The translations under genes and the position numbers were made by a program. Shown piece after piece: positions 1 to 7,456 of a DNA stretch of 13,163 bases. This DNA is from an uncultured Bacteroidota bacterium (GTDB taxonomy: Bacteria; Bacteroidota; Bacteroidia; Flavobacteriales; Schleiferiaceae): positions 1 through 13,163 of the forward strand of contig CAJXMS010000030.1 in the NCBI GenBank assembly GCA_913056475.1, in the 5' to 3' direction. The notes under the pieces were generated by a model. It saw only the letters and a program-made list of their open reading frames with translations, did no database searches and was not told the origin of the DNA. The first letter of the stretch is position 1. The number at the start of each line of letters is the position of its first letter.

Positions 1-616
1 GGGGTAGGGGGCCAAAATTGCGCACCCCGGCCGGATAATTGTGATCAAAAGCCGTGAAATCTAGCGTGGTGACCTTACCGGCGTTAAGTCCGGAAAGGCC
101 TCCGCTTATGTCGATAATGGAAATCGTCCCCTGAGGGTCCACGGTGTAGTCGTCATCTGGTTCGCCTTCATTGGCGGTGAGCACTTTGGTACCGTCCGGC
201 GTAAAGGTGACCATATCCGGTAGCACTCCTACTTCCACATCGGCCAATAGGTTCAGCTGGGCATCGGTAAATACCACCCGGCCCTTTTGATCTACTTCAT
301 CGGCCTCCACGGCAATGGCCAGCACACCGGCTTTAAAATCAACCGAGTTGGCCTGGTCGCCAAAGTTGCTCAGGTCCAGAGAGTCTACCTTAAGCGGATT
401 GGCGGGGTCGGCGAGGTCAAAAACGTCTACCGTTTTGGCGTGGCCGTTCACGGCAAAAACGCGCTGAGAGGCGCTGTCGTAGGCGGCAATTTCGAGGGCG
501 CCTTCGTCAAAAACCCCACTATGGTAACGCCCTTCCAGGCTTAATTGCACTAAATTTTGTGCAAGAGCACAAGTGGTGGAGAGCAGGAAAAGGCTTAGCA
601 ATAATCTTGATCGCAT
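1..616 (-). CDS. Secreted choice-of-anchor I family protein, 5' part only
   Basis: Reading the minus strand from the ATG at 616 gives 205 open codons that run off the left edge, so the C-terminus is missing. Residues 1-20 form a signal peptide (charged MRSR, then a Leu-rich core ending ALAQ). The mature part reads like a beta-propeller of the choice-of-anchor I family: FAVNGHAKTVDVFDL (about 54-68), a VGVLPDMVTFTPDG blade (about 129-142) and the family hallmark TANEGEPDDDY (147-157), followed by DPQGTISIIDI. These proteins are exported, often calcium-rich or phosphatase-like, and in Bacteroidota often end in a type IX secretion sorting domain; that end lies outside the window. An in-frame TGA (plus 629-631) four codons upstream leaves 616 as the first usable ATG. 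A near-match -7 box (CAATTTTG, 641-648 minus) lies just upstream. The enzymatic role is unknown; the family call is confident. Confidence 0.85.
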   Translation of the reverse strand, partial: MRSRLLLSLFLLSTTCALAQNLVQLSLEGRYHSGVFDEGALEIAAYDSASQRVFAVNGHAKTVDVFDLADPANPLKVDSLDLSNFGDQANSVDFKAGVLAIAVEADEVDQKGRVVFTDAQLNLLADVEVGVLPDMVTFTPDGTKVLTANEGEPDDDYTVDPQGTISIIDISGGLSGLNAGKVTTLDFTAFDHNYPAGVRNFGPLP

Positions 617-1051
617 ATCAGTTTGTTTTCAATTACCCTTCAAAATTGCCTCGCAGCCATCATAGCCTGGTTAAGCAAGCTTTAACTTTTTGTCAAGTTT
701 CTGGTGCAAAGAGCCTTAAGCGCGCCAGCGTAAGCCCCACCACCGTCTCTTTCAAACTGGAGGTTTAGGAATACCTCTATCGTGAAGGATGCTTTGAAAA
801 GGGGAAGGGCCCTCCCGTACAGAAGGGGGCCTGGCCGAAATTTTTAAGCTGCTGTAAAGGAGCACCAATAAAACTAAATTGGGGTATTTCGCTTTGGACG
901 GAAACCGCCCTTTAGGAATAGGAAGGGACGCCTGGCCTTATGCCTGAAAAAGACCATACGACCGCATCATCCTGGGAAGCGCTTGAGGAGGGTCACAAAA
1001 TGCCTGCCTCGTATCCGGGAGAGGACGCTATCAGGCCACCACCGGGAGGGA
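617..1051. other. 435-bp stretch without a recognised gene
   Basis: This lies between the 3' end of the biotin carrier gene and the start of the choice-of-anchor I gene, both on the minus strand. Short open frames that cross it show no familiar motif and are extended from the flanking genes in other frames. It holds a possible -7 box for the gene at 616 (641-648, minus) and a small GC hairpin (GGACGG/CCGCCC, 898-912) that could help end transcription of the carrier gene but has no T-run. Nothing else was seen. Confidence 0.5.
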
Positions 1052-1576
1052 TTAACTTTCGAACTCGATGAGTACCTGGTTTTTATCTACCGCCTGGCCT
1101 TTCTCGATGGGGACGGTTTTGACCAGCCCATCTGCTTCTGCTTTGAGGACGTTCTCCATTTTCATAGCTTCCAGCACCACCAGGGCTTGTCCGGCAGCTA
1201 CCTCCTCTCCGGGGGCCACTTTGGTTTCCAGTACTAATCCGGGCATGGGCGCTTTAAGGTCGGATGCGCCCGCTTGGGCCAGGTCTTCTAAGCCCAGCTT
1301 TTTGAGGAGCCGGTCAAAGCGGTCCGCCGCCTGTACCTGGTATTCGGTACCATTGATGAGCAAGCGAAAGGATTTGGTGGCCGGATCAGCGTCTACTACT
1401 TGAGCAGATAGGCTGCGGTTTTTATAAATAAGGTGAAAGCCTTCCTCGGCATTGCCCAAAAGATCCAGGACATATGGATGCCCATTCACCTCTCCTTCAA
1501 GTCCCTGTCTGTCGTTGGGCGAGACTTCATAGTGCTTTTCTCCTACCTGGATTGCGTACTTTGCGTTTGAGGCCAT
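1052..1576 (-). CDS. Biotin carboxyl carrier protein of an acyl-CoA carboxylase
   Basis: A 174-residue biotinyl carrier subunit. The C-terminal biotinyl/lipoyl domain (about 106-172) carries the biotinylation motif EAMKMEN with the acceptor lysine at 139, preceded by the APMPG turn typical of these domains. The N-terminal 100 residues match the extended region seen in carriers of propionyl-/acetyl-CoA carboxylase type rather than short AccB. The biotin is carboxylated by a biotin carboxylase and swings to a carboxyltransferase, giving malonyl-CoA or methylmalonyl-CoA in the cytoplasm. Those partner subunits are often encoded alongside; here neither neighbour is a carboxylase gene, so the partners must lie elsewhere. 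The ATG at 1576 is followed directly by a sensible N-terminus. A near -7 box (TAATTTAG on the minus strand) sits about 30 nt upstream. Acetyl- versus propionyl-CoA specificity cannot be told from this subunit. Confidence 0.88.
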   Translation of the reverse strand: MASNAKYAIQVGEKHYEVSPNDRQGLEGEVNGHPYVLDLLGNAEEGFHLIYKNRSLSAQVVDADPATKSFRLLINGTEYQVQAADRFDRLLKKLGLEDLAQAGASDLKAPMPGLVLETKVAPGEEVAAGQALVVLEAMKMENVLKAEADGLVKTVPIEKGQAVDKNQVLIEFES

Positions 1577-1589
1577 AACGGTAATTTTG
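1560..1589 (+). promoter_or_regulatory. Candidate Bacteroidota promoter for the gene at 1762
   Basis: TTTG at 1560-1563, an 18-nt spacer, then TAATTTTG at 1582-1589 on the plus strand. This matches both elements known for Bacteroidota primary promoters (-33 TTTG, -7 TAnnTTTG). It overlaps the first codons of the carrier gene on the opposite strand and would give the next plus-strand gene a leader of about 170 nt. A weaker alternative (CAGCTTTG, 1659-1666) lies closer to the gene. Inferred from sequence match only. Confidence 0.45.
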
Positions 1590-1761
1590 CGTTGCTAAAT
1601 TAGTTTTTGTCCATACACTTTCGTGTCTGTTCTAAAAAGTTCGAGGGTAAGGCTTGCACAGCTTTGAAAACCAAGCCATTTACCATAACAAAGGCCTGTT
1701 TTTAGAGCAAGCCCAACACAGCTAACGGAAATTACAGACCCGGCCCAATTGATCCCTTCCC

Positions 1762-3465
1762 ATGTACGCTTCCAGGCTTTTACTGCCCTTCCTTTTGATG
1801 AGTCTTAGTGGCCTGGCTCAGGCGCCCCAGCCCGCGCTTTCCCTCAACCTGCATCAGCCTTCTTCCGGCCGCTCCCTGGTGCTGGAGGCTACCTACCGCC
1901 ATCTGGATTGGGAGGCGGGTGACACTATTTCTTTTATCTTAAGGGAAGGGCAAGTGCAGCAGGTCAGGCTGCTCGAAGGTCGACTTAAAGATACCTTGCC
2001 TTTCCTGCACCGGGATAGTCTCTTGCACATTTGGCCGGCTACGGCCGCTCGCCCGCGCAGTGGTTTACAGATAAGCTACCATTATTCCCTTTGGGAGGTA
2101 GCGCGGCGGCGCGTACAGGTATACTGTGACTCGGTTTCCTGGGTCATAAACTGGCTCAATGGCGGTACGGAAAAGGGCCTGGGGCTACCGGGTTTGTTTT
2201 ACCCGCTGCCGGTAAAGGGCGGCCCCCTGGCTATGCGTTTTAACCTCAGCCTGCCCCGCGGGTGGCCGCTCAAAATAGCCGGCGCCGAACCCCAGTTTCA
2301 CGTGGATGAGCCCGGGCAGCGCCATCACTTCTGGGCAAGCAAGGCCCCTATCCGGGCGGCCAATTTTTTTCTGGCGGCAGGCGCCTGGACCGCTCCAGAC
2401 GTGCAGGACCGGGAAAAGCTGATCGCCCGTCAGGCCGAAAGGCAAAAGGCCCGCCAGGTAGCTTCTTTCCGGGCCCGTCACCAGGCCTTATTGGCCTTTT
2501 TAGGCCGCCGGGAACGCCGCCTGCTCACCACGGAGGTGGGTTTATCTATTCTGGAGGCGGCGGTTCCGCCGGATGCGGCTTTTTATCTGCGGCGTGCGGA
2601 GTGGCCTATGGCCCCTGCCCAGGTCAATGAACAACGCAAAATCGCGCTGGACTGGTTCCGGCAGGACACCACCCGGGCGGCGGAGGCGCTTTTTCATTAT
2701 GCGGTACAAGAAAACGGAGCCGCCTGGCGGGATAGCCTCCTGCAGGAGCGCTTTGCCCGCCAGGCCTTAGCGCGTCCTTTTTGGTGGGAGCAGTACCTGA
2801 AGGTTTACCTGGCCCAGGAAGGCTTAAGCTGGGCCGATACGGCCCGGCCGGACCTGTCCGCCCGCCAGCAGGCGGTGTTGGCCGTAGGAAAGGCCGCGCG
2901 CCGCCGGCAGCAGCCTTTATCCTTCCAATTAGCCTACCGCTACCAGGCCCAGGAAGAGCGCTTTTACATTTACCTCCAAAGCGATAGCGCGCAAAACCCC
3001 CGCAAACTGCCTCTGGAAATACATTTACAAGGGCAGGATACCAGCCTTACTCAAGCTTATCTGGCCACCTGGGGAAGGGCTGATACGGTTTCGGTAGCCT
3101 GGTCCGAAAGTCCGCGTAATGCTTACACCAGCGCCTCCCCCTGGGCTCCTATTACCTGGCAGGAAAGGCGGCCCCTTAACTGGTACCTCTACGAGCTTAG
3201 CCGAGCCCCCGATCCGGGCCGCCGTGCGCAGGCACTCAGTCATTTGCTGCAAGCGGCCGGCGGAAACCTGCTGCCCACGGTGATCGGGATAGCCCTGGAC
3301 AGTGAGGAGCCGCGCCAGCAGCGCTTGGCCCTCGAACAAGCCCACCGAATGGACAGCAGTGGGCGGGCCAGGCTTAAAGGCACCTTTGAACAGCTGGCCC
3401 GGGAAAGCGCGCACCGGGACATCCGCTTAAAAGCCGCCGCCTGGCTTCAGCGGCATTACCCCTAA
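1762..3465 (+). CDS. Secreted M1-aminopeptidase-like protein lacking HEXXH
   Basis: A 567-residue exported protein. Residues 1-20 are a signal peptide (MYASRLLLPFLLMSLSGLAQ). Residues about 25-210 resemble the N-terminal beta-sandwich of M1 metallopeptidases: a LVLEATYRHLDW strand pattern, LPGLFYPLP (142-150), MRFNLSLPRGWPLKIAG (158-174), and APIRAANFFLAAG (195-207), which parallels the PISTYLFALAAG segment that ends this domain in aminopeptidases. No HEXXH zinc motif or GAMEN exopeptidase motif appears anywhere. The middle is charged and helical, rich in Arg, Gln and Ala, and the last 100 residues look like HEAT-type helical repeats, as in the C-terminus of M1 enzymes. The likely reading is a non-catalytic or collapsed M1 relative; an unrelated secreted protein is possible. 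It lies 70 bp upstream of rseP on the same strand, but rseP has its own promoter candidate. Function unknown. Confidence 0.6.
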   Translation: MYASRLLLPFLLMSLSGLAQAPQPALSLNLHQPSSGRSLVLEATYRHLDWEAGDTISFILREGQVQQVRLLEGRLKDTLPFLHRDSLLHIWPATAARPRSGLQISYHYSLWEVARRRVQVYCDSVSWVINWLNGGTEKGLGLPGLFYPLPVKGGPLAMRFNLSLPRGWPLKIAGAEPQFHVDEPGQRHHFWASKAPIRAANFFLAAGAWTAPDVQDREKLIARQAERQKARQVASFRARHQALLAFLGRRERRLLTTEVGLSILEAAVPPDAAFYLRRAEWPMAPAQVNEQRKIALDWFRQDTTRAAEALFHYAVQENGAAWRDSLLQERFARQALARPFWWEQYLKVYLAQEGLSWADTARPDLSARQQAVLAVGKAARRRQQPLSFQLAYRYQAQEERFYIYLQSDSAQNPRKLPLEIHLQGQDTSLTQAYLATWGRADTVSVAWSESPRNAYTSASPWAPITWQERRPLNWYLYELSRAPDPGRRAQALSHLLQAAGGNLLPTVIGIALDSEEPRQQRLALEQAHRMDSSGRARLKGTFEQLARESAHRDIRLKAAAWLQRHYP

Positions 3466-3482
3466 AAACCAAAGGCAATCGC

Positions 3483-3490
3483 TAAATTTG
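3483..3490 (+). promoter_or_regulatory. -7 box (TAAATTTG) upstream of rseP
   Basis: An exact TAnnTTTG match begins 18 bp after the preceding stop codon and 53 bp before the rseP ATG, implying a leader of about 40 nt. No TTG was seen at the expected -33 position. It shares the run ATTTGCCC with the -7 boxes at 5008 and 7421. Confidence 0.45.
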
Positions 3491-3535
3491 CCCGGCTAAA
3501 TAACGGGCTCCCCGCGAACGCTTCAAATCCCCTTT

Positions 3536-4855
3536 ATGGACATACTCATCCAGGCTGCGCAATTCGTTCTCAGTCTTTCGCTGCTCATCGTCTTACACGA
3601 AGGCGGTCACTTCTTGCCCGCCAAGCTCTTTAAAACCAAGGTTGAGAAATTTTATCTCTTTTTTGACCCCTGGTTTTCGCTGGTCAAAAAGAAAGTAGGC
3701 GAGACGGAGTACGGCATAGGCTGGCTCCCCCTGGGCGGCTATGTGAAAATAGCGGGCATGATAGACGAGAGCATGGACAAAGAGCAGATGGCCAGTGAAC
3801 CCCAGCCCTGGGAATTTCGCAGCAAGCCCGCCTGGCAGCGTCTCATTATCATGGTGGGGGGCGTTACCGTGAATGTGATCCTGGCCATCTTCATCTACAG
3901 TGGCATGATGATGTATTACGGGGAAACCTACCTACCCGTAGAAAAAATTGACAATGGCCTCATGTACAGCGAGGCCGCCCAGGACATGGGCCTCCAAAAC
4001 GGGGACCTGGTCCTGGCCGTAGATGGCGAGCCGATAGAGCGTTACGCGGATATCCCCAAGGAACTCTTACTGAGCGAAGAAAGCATCACCATCCTCCGGG
4101 CGGGCCAGCGAAGGGAGCTGCCCGTAAGCAGTAGCGACAAAAAGGGCCTTATTCAAGCCCAGCGCGGCATGCTTAGTCTTCGCATGCCTTATGTGGTGGG
4201 CGCTTTTACCGATAGCAGCCTGGCCCAGCAAGCGGGCCTCCAGAAGGGCGACAGCATCGTGGCCCTCAATGGGACCAAGCTGCGGTATTTTGACCAGTTT
4301 ACCGAACGCATTCCCGCATTTGCAGGAGACAGCGTTACCCTGGGCCTTTACCGCGCAGGACAATACCAGGAACTCACCACCGCCGTAAGCGACTCCGGCA
4401 AGCTGGGCGTGTATGCCGGAGGCGTTAATCCCCGCAGCCTCTACGAAGTAAAAACCCGTAAATACGGCTTTTTCGCTTCCTTCCCCGCCGGCTTGGCCAA
4501 GGCCCAAACCGTATTACAAGACTACATCCGGCAGTTTGGCCTCATTTTTAATGCGGAAACGGAAGCCTACAAAGAAGTGGGCGGCTTCCTTACCATCGGC
4601 AGCCAGTTTGACACCAGCTGGAACTGGCAGCGCTTTTGGAACTTCACCGCCTTTTTGAGCATCATGTTGGCCTTCCTCAATATTCTTCCCATTCCGGCGC
4701 TGGACGGCGGCCACGTGGTATTCGTGCTCTGGGAAATGATCAGCGGCCGTAAGCCCCCCCAGAAGGTGCTCGAATATGCCCAGATGGTAGGCTTCATCCT
4801 CCTCCTCGCCCTGATCGTACTGGCCAACGGGAACGATATTCTCAAGCTCTTTTAA
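3536..4855 (+). CDS. rseP: RseP-type site-2 intramembrane metalloprotease with PDZ domains
   Basis: A 439-residue M50B family protease. Residues 21-25 read HEGGH within the first membrane segment (the zinc ligands and catalytic Glu of HEXXH), followed by the VEKFYLFF and GIGWLPLGGYVKIAGM stretches that mark the Bacteroidota branch. A second membrane segment lies at about 102-127. Two PDZ domains follow (cores near 151 and 230, GLQNGDLVLAVDG and GLQKGDSIVALNG). The third zinc ligand motif, LDGGH (389-393), sits in a C-terminal segment, with a last membrane helix near 414-435. RseP enzymes cut transmembrane anti-sigma factors and clear signal peptides from the inner membrane, controlling envelope stress responses. 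The glycine after the catalytic Glu (HEGGH rather than the usual HELGH) is slightly unusual but leaves all catalytic residues in place. The ATG at 3536 directly opens the first membrane segment. Confidence 0.95.
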   Translation: MDILIQAAQFVLSLSLLIVLHEGGHFLPAKLFKTKVEKFYLFFDPWFSLVKKKVGETEYGIGWLPLGGYVKIAGMIDESMDKEQMASEPQPWEFRSKPAWQRLIIMVGGVTVNVILAIFIYSGMMMYYGETYLPVEKIDNGLMYSEAAQDMGLQNGDLVLAVDGEPIERYADIPKELLLSEESITILRAGQRRELPVSSSDKKGLIQAQRGMLSLRMPYVVGAFTDSSLAQQAGLQKGDSIVALNGTKLRYFDQFTERIPAFAGDSVTLGLYRAGQYQELTTAVSDSGKLGVYAGGVNPRSLYEVKTRKYGFFASFPAGLAKAQTVLQDYIRQFGLIFNAETEAYKEVGGFLTIGSQFDTSWNWQRFWNFTAFLSIMLAFLNILPIPALDGGHVVFVLWEMISGRKPPQKVLEYAQMVGFILLLALIVLANGNDILKLF

Positions 4856-4882
4856 GGAGCCCTGCTCATAAGCACCGCATTT

Positions 4883-4927
4883 TTTGGGCCTGGCGGCCAA
4901 ATGTGATCCGAGGAGGCCGCCTGTTTT
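4883..4927 (+). terminator. Two overlapping hairpins after rseP, possible weak terminator
   Basis: About 30 bp past the rseP stop, TTTGGGCC (4883-4890) can pair with GGCCAAA (4895-4901), leaving one G unpaired. GGCGGCC (4892-4898) can instead pair perfectly with GGCCGCC (4915-4921), followed by TGTTTT. The two stems share bases 4895-4898, so only one can form at a time. The second has terminator-like form but a short T-run and a 16-nt loop. Confidence 0.35.
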
Positions 4928-4975
4928 GGGGGCCCTATAAGCTCTGGTCCTCGCCGGAAGCATTCTCCTTTTTTA

Positions 4976-4998
4976 TTAATGCAACAAAATTGCGTTAA
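4976..4998. promoter_or_regulatory. Putative Zur/Fur-type operator of the TonB receptor gene
   Basis: A 23-bp inverted repeat with arms TTAATGCAA and TTGCGTTAA around a 5-bp centre; only one of nine arm positions fails to match. It lies 10 bp upstream of the -7 box at 5008 and overlaps the region where the -33 contact would fall, an ideal place for a repressor. Its left half recurs almost unchanged upstream of the lipoprotein gene (10 of 11 bases in TTAATGCA(A/T)CA). A Fur-family regulator is encoded two genes downstream. The pairing of regulator and site is inferred. Confidence 0.6.
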
Positions 4999-5007
4999 AG
5001 GAAAATG

Positions 5008-5015
5008 TAAATTTG
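5008..5015 (+). promoter_or_regulatory. -7 box (TAAATTTG) of the TonB receptor gene
   Basis: An exact TAnnTTTG match. Its last base is only 7 bp before the ATG at 5023, so transcription would start at or within a few bases of that codon. Either the mRNA is nearly leaderless or translation starts at the next in-frame ATG (5044). A TTG at 4990-4992, inside the operator, is the nearest -33 candidate, with a short 15-nt spacer. Confidence 0.55.
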
Positions 5016-5022
5016 CCCCGCT

Positions 5023-7389
5023 ATGAAAAGGCAGGGCAGGCGAATGTTACCGAAGGAACTAGGGGCTATTTGGGGGTTGCTTATGATGCTGGCCGGGACT
5101 CATTTGGCCGCAGGCCAAAACCACGCCCGCCTTCAAGGGAGGGTAAGCGATGCCATTCAGGGAAAGCCACTCGCGGGGGTGAAAGTGACCCTGGCGCACG
5201 GGACGCGCTGGGTGCGCACGGATGGCCAGGGGCGCTTTAGCCTGCCGCTGGCGCCGGGGCATCACCACCTTCATTTCAGCAAACCGGGCTACCTGGCCAC
5301 CGAGCTGGAACTGGAATTTCCCCGCGATAAAAAAGTAAACATAAGCCTACGGCCCCGCCATATGGAGCTGGAAGAAGCGGTGGTGAAAGAACGCTGGGGC
5401 TCCTCTAATAGGCCGGAAAATACCCAGGAAGTGCTGCAAATAAACCTCGATGACGCCGCGCAGGGCAGTGCCACTAGCCTGGCGCAGGCGCTGGAAAAAC
5501 AGGCGGGCCTACAATCGCTCAATACCGGCGTGGGCATCGCCAAGCCGGTGATCCGTGGGCTGCTGGGGAGCCGCGTGGCGGTTTTAGACCAGGGGATGCA
5601 ACAAGAAGGACAGCAGTGGGGGCAAGACCATGGGCTGGCCCTGGACCCGCTGCAGGTACGCCGCATGCAGGTGATTAAAGGGGCCTCGGCCTTGCGCTAC
5701 GGTTCAGGGGCCATCGGCGGGGTGGTTAAGGTGCAGCCCGATCCGGTGCCCGATTCCGGCTGGCAGGGCCAGCTACGGACTATCTATAAAAGCAATAACC
5801 AACACCGCGGGGTGGCCGCACGGCTGGCCTGGGGCGGCAAGCGACACTTCTTTATAGCCAAGCTTTCCGGGCAGCAATACCATGATTTTCGCGTTCCGGC
5901 GCGTACTTTTCTGTATAATACTTACCGCCTCCCTATAACGGATAATACCCTTAAAAATACCGCCGGGCGCCAGGGAAGCGCCCGCTTGCAGTATGGTTAC
6001 CTGGCGCCCGGTTATCACGCCCGCTATACTTACAGTTACTACGGGCAAGCGGCGGGGCTATATCCGGGGGCTACCGGCATTCCAAGGGCCTACGACGTAG
6101 GGGTGATCGGTGATCGTAGCGATGTGGGCCTGCCCCGGCAGGAAATAGCACACCATAAAATACTTACTCGCCAGCACATTAAGCTGGGGGATCACTGGCT
6201 GGAAATAGATGCGGGCTACCAGCATAATCACCGGCAAGAAAGAAGCCTGCCCCATAATCACGGCTTCCAGGAGCTGGACAGCAGCCAGACGCTGGCCCTG
6301 GGCTTGCGCCTACAAACGGCTTCGCTGAATGCCCGCTACAGCTGGCATACCAGGCGCGCGGAATTTACGCTGGGCGGGCAGTGGCAGTATCAGCGCAACG
6401 CGGCCCAGGGTTTTGAATATCTGATCCCTTCCTACGGCCGCAGTGAAAGCGGGCTGTACTTCACCAGCAAGGGTGATTGGGGGGAGGACTGGCGCTGGAA
6501 TGCCGGCCTGCGGGGGCAGCACGGTAGTTTGGCTAGCCCCCAAAGCACTACGCGGTGGTGGAAAGATATTGATTCCCTGGTGGTCCGTTCTCCTCGCCTG
6601 GACCGTCAGTTTATGAGCTACTCCCTGGCCGCCGGGCTAAGCTATGAGCCCAGTCCCCTCTGGCTGTTTAAGCTTCACCTGGCCCGTCCCTTCCGGATGC
6701 CCGTGACCGCCGAACTCTCCAGCAACGGGGTGCACCACGGCACCTTCCGCCACGAGATGGGGCAGGCCGGGCTGGATTCTGAACAAGGATGGCAAGCGGA
6801 GCTTACTTTACAGTACCGGCGTCCTAAGCTCCTGGCGCGGCTGAGCCCCTACGCAAGCCGGTATGATAACTTTATTTTTTTGCAGCCCAGCGGCAGTTTT
6901 AGTGTTCTGCCTGACGCGGGCCAGGTATACGAGTACCGGCAGGCAGGGGCCACCCGGCTGGGTGGAGAGGTGTTTTTGGACTGGCACCCGGTGGAGCCGC
7001 TGCATGTGGCCTACACTGGCGAGTACGTTTGGACGCGCAACCATCGAACGGGGCTGGGGCTGCCTTTTACACCACCTTTTTCGCAAAGGCTGGAGTTGCG
7101 CTGGTCTAAGGAATGGAAGGAGCACTGGCGCTGGGCCCTTTCGATCGCCTATCGCCATACCGCGGCGCAGGAGCGGACCGCCCGCAATGAAAAGCCCACC
7201 CCCGGCTATCAGCTCCTGCAGGCCGGTGCCCGGATCGTTTGGCAGCGGCCCAAGGCTACCTGGACCTTATCCTTCCAGGGGCAAAATCTGAGCAATACGG
7301 CCTATCTAAAGCACCTCTCGCGCTACCGGATCCTCAATCTTCCCGAACAGGGGCGCAACCTGATTTTCCAGCTGAGCTACCAATTTTAA
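5023..7389 (+). CDS. TonB-dependent outer membrane receptor, ZnuD-like, probable zinc importer
   Basis: A 788-residue TonB-dependent transporter. A signal peptide (about 1-31, ending LAAGQ) leads into a carboxypeptidase-regulatory-like domain (about 36-112), then the plug (about 130-245) with IAKPVIRGLLGSRVAVLDQGMQQEGQQWGQDHG and VIKGASALRYGSGAIGGVV, all standard plug landmarks; the remainder is the beta-barrel ending in an aromatic strand (FQLSYQF). His-rich loops fit a zinc ligand: HNHRQERSLPHNHG at 401-414 and HHGTFRHE at 571-578. These receptors draw metal across the outer membrane using TonB-ExbBD energy. Context supports zinc: a His-rich lipoprotein and a Fur-family regulator follow on the same strand, and a putative operator covers the promoter. 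M1 sits almost on the predicted transcription start; M8 (5044) would still leave a full signal peptide, so the start is uncertain. Other substrates such as haem or another metal remain possible. Confidence 0.85.
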   Translation: MKRQGRRMLPKELGAIWGLLMMLAGTHLAAGQNHARLQGRVSDAIQGKPLAGVKVTLAHGTRWVRTDGQGRFSLPLAPGHHHLHFSKPGYLATELELEFPRDKKVNISLRPRHMELEEAVVKERWGSSNRPENTQEVLQINLDDAAQGSATSLAQALEKQAGLQSLNTGVGIAKPVIRGLLGSRVAVLDQGMQQEGQQWGQDHGLALDPLQVRRMQVIKGASALRYGSGAIGGVVKVQPDPVPDSGWQGQLRTIYKSNNQHRGVAARLAWGGKRHFFIAKLSGQQYHDFRVPARTFLYNTYRLPITDNTLKNTAGRQGSARLQYGYLAPGYHARYTYSYYGQAAGLYPGATGIPRAYDVGVIGDRSDVGLPRQEIAHHKILTRQHIKLGDHWLEIDAGYQHNHRQERSLPHNHGFQELDSSQTLALGLRLQTASLNARYSWHTRRAEFTLGGQWQYQRNAAQGFEYLIPSYGRSESGLYFTSKGDWGEDWRWNAGLRGQHGSLASPQSTTRWWKDIDSLVVRSPRLDRQFMSYSLAAGLSYEPSPLWLFKLHLARPFRMPVTAELSSNGVHHGTFRHEMGQAGLDSEQGWQAELTLQYRRPKLLARLSPYASRYDNFIFLQPSGSFSVLPDAGQVYEYRQAGATRLGGEVFLDWHPVEPLHVAYTGEYVWTRNHRTGLGLPFTPPFSQRLELRWSKEWKEHWRWALSIAYRHTAAQERTARNEKPTPGYQLLQAGARIVWQRPKATWTLSFQGQNLSNTAYLKHLSRYRILNLPEQGRNLIFQLSYQF
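5103..5119. repeat. TTTGGCC inverted repeat inside the receptor coding region
   Basis: TTTGGCC-GCA-GGCCAAA is a perfect 7-bp inverted repeat with a 3-nt centre in the codons for the signal peptide end. Its arms match those of the palindrome at 11059-11084 and part of the hairpin at 4883-4901. It could be coincidental in a GC-rich coding region. Confidence 0.4.
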
Positions 7390-7393
7390 AATT

Positions 7394-7417
7394 TTAATGC
7401 ATCAGTGATGTAATTAA
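7394..7417. promoter_or_regulatory. Putative Zur/Fur-type operator of the lipoprotein gene
   Basis: Centred on G7405, the perfect core CATCA-G-TGATG extends outward as an imperfect dyad (9 of 12 positions paired when one further base each side is counted). Its left half, TTAATGCATCA, matches the left half of the operator at 4976 (TTAATGCAACA) at 10 of 11 positions. It ends 3 bp before the -7 box at 7421, a position suited to repression. It begins 4 bp after the receptor stop codon, so the lipoprotein gene probably has its own promoter. Confidence 0.55.
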
Positions 7418-7420
7418 CTT

Positions 7421-7428
7421 TATATTTG
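7421..7428 (+). promoter_or_regulatory. -7 box (TATATTTG) of the lipoprotein gene
   Basis: An exact TAnnTTTG match 28 bp before the ATG at 7457, giving a leader of roughly 20-25 nt with a purine-rich AAAAAGAGAACAG stretch before the start. The following bases (ATTTGCCCC overall) are identical to those at the receptor promoter. Confidence 0.5.
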
Positions 7429-7456
7429 CCCCATTAAACTTAAAAAGAGAACAGTT

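Noticed and set aside
698..736. A sigma70-like TTGACA upstream of the choice-of-anchor I gene on the minus strand
   Set aside because: The nearest -10-like TATGAT is 26 bp away, too far. Promoters in this phylum use a different consensus.
2026..2039. CACATTTGGCCGGC in the M1-like gene, identical to one half of the 26-bp palindrome
   Set aside because: It lies in well-formed coding sequence without the second half. It is noted as a possible chance match and not called as a site.
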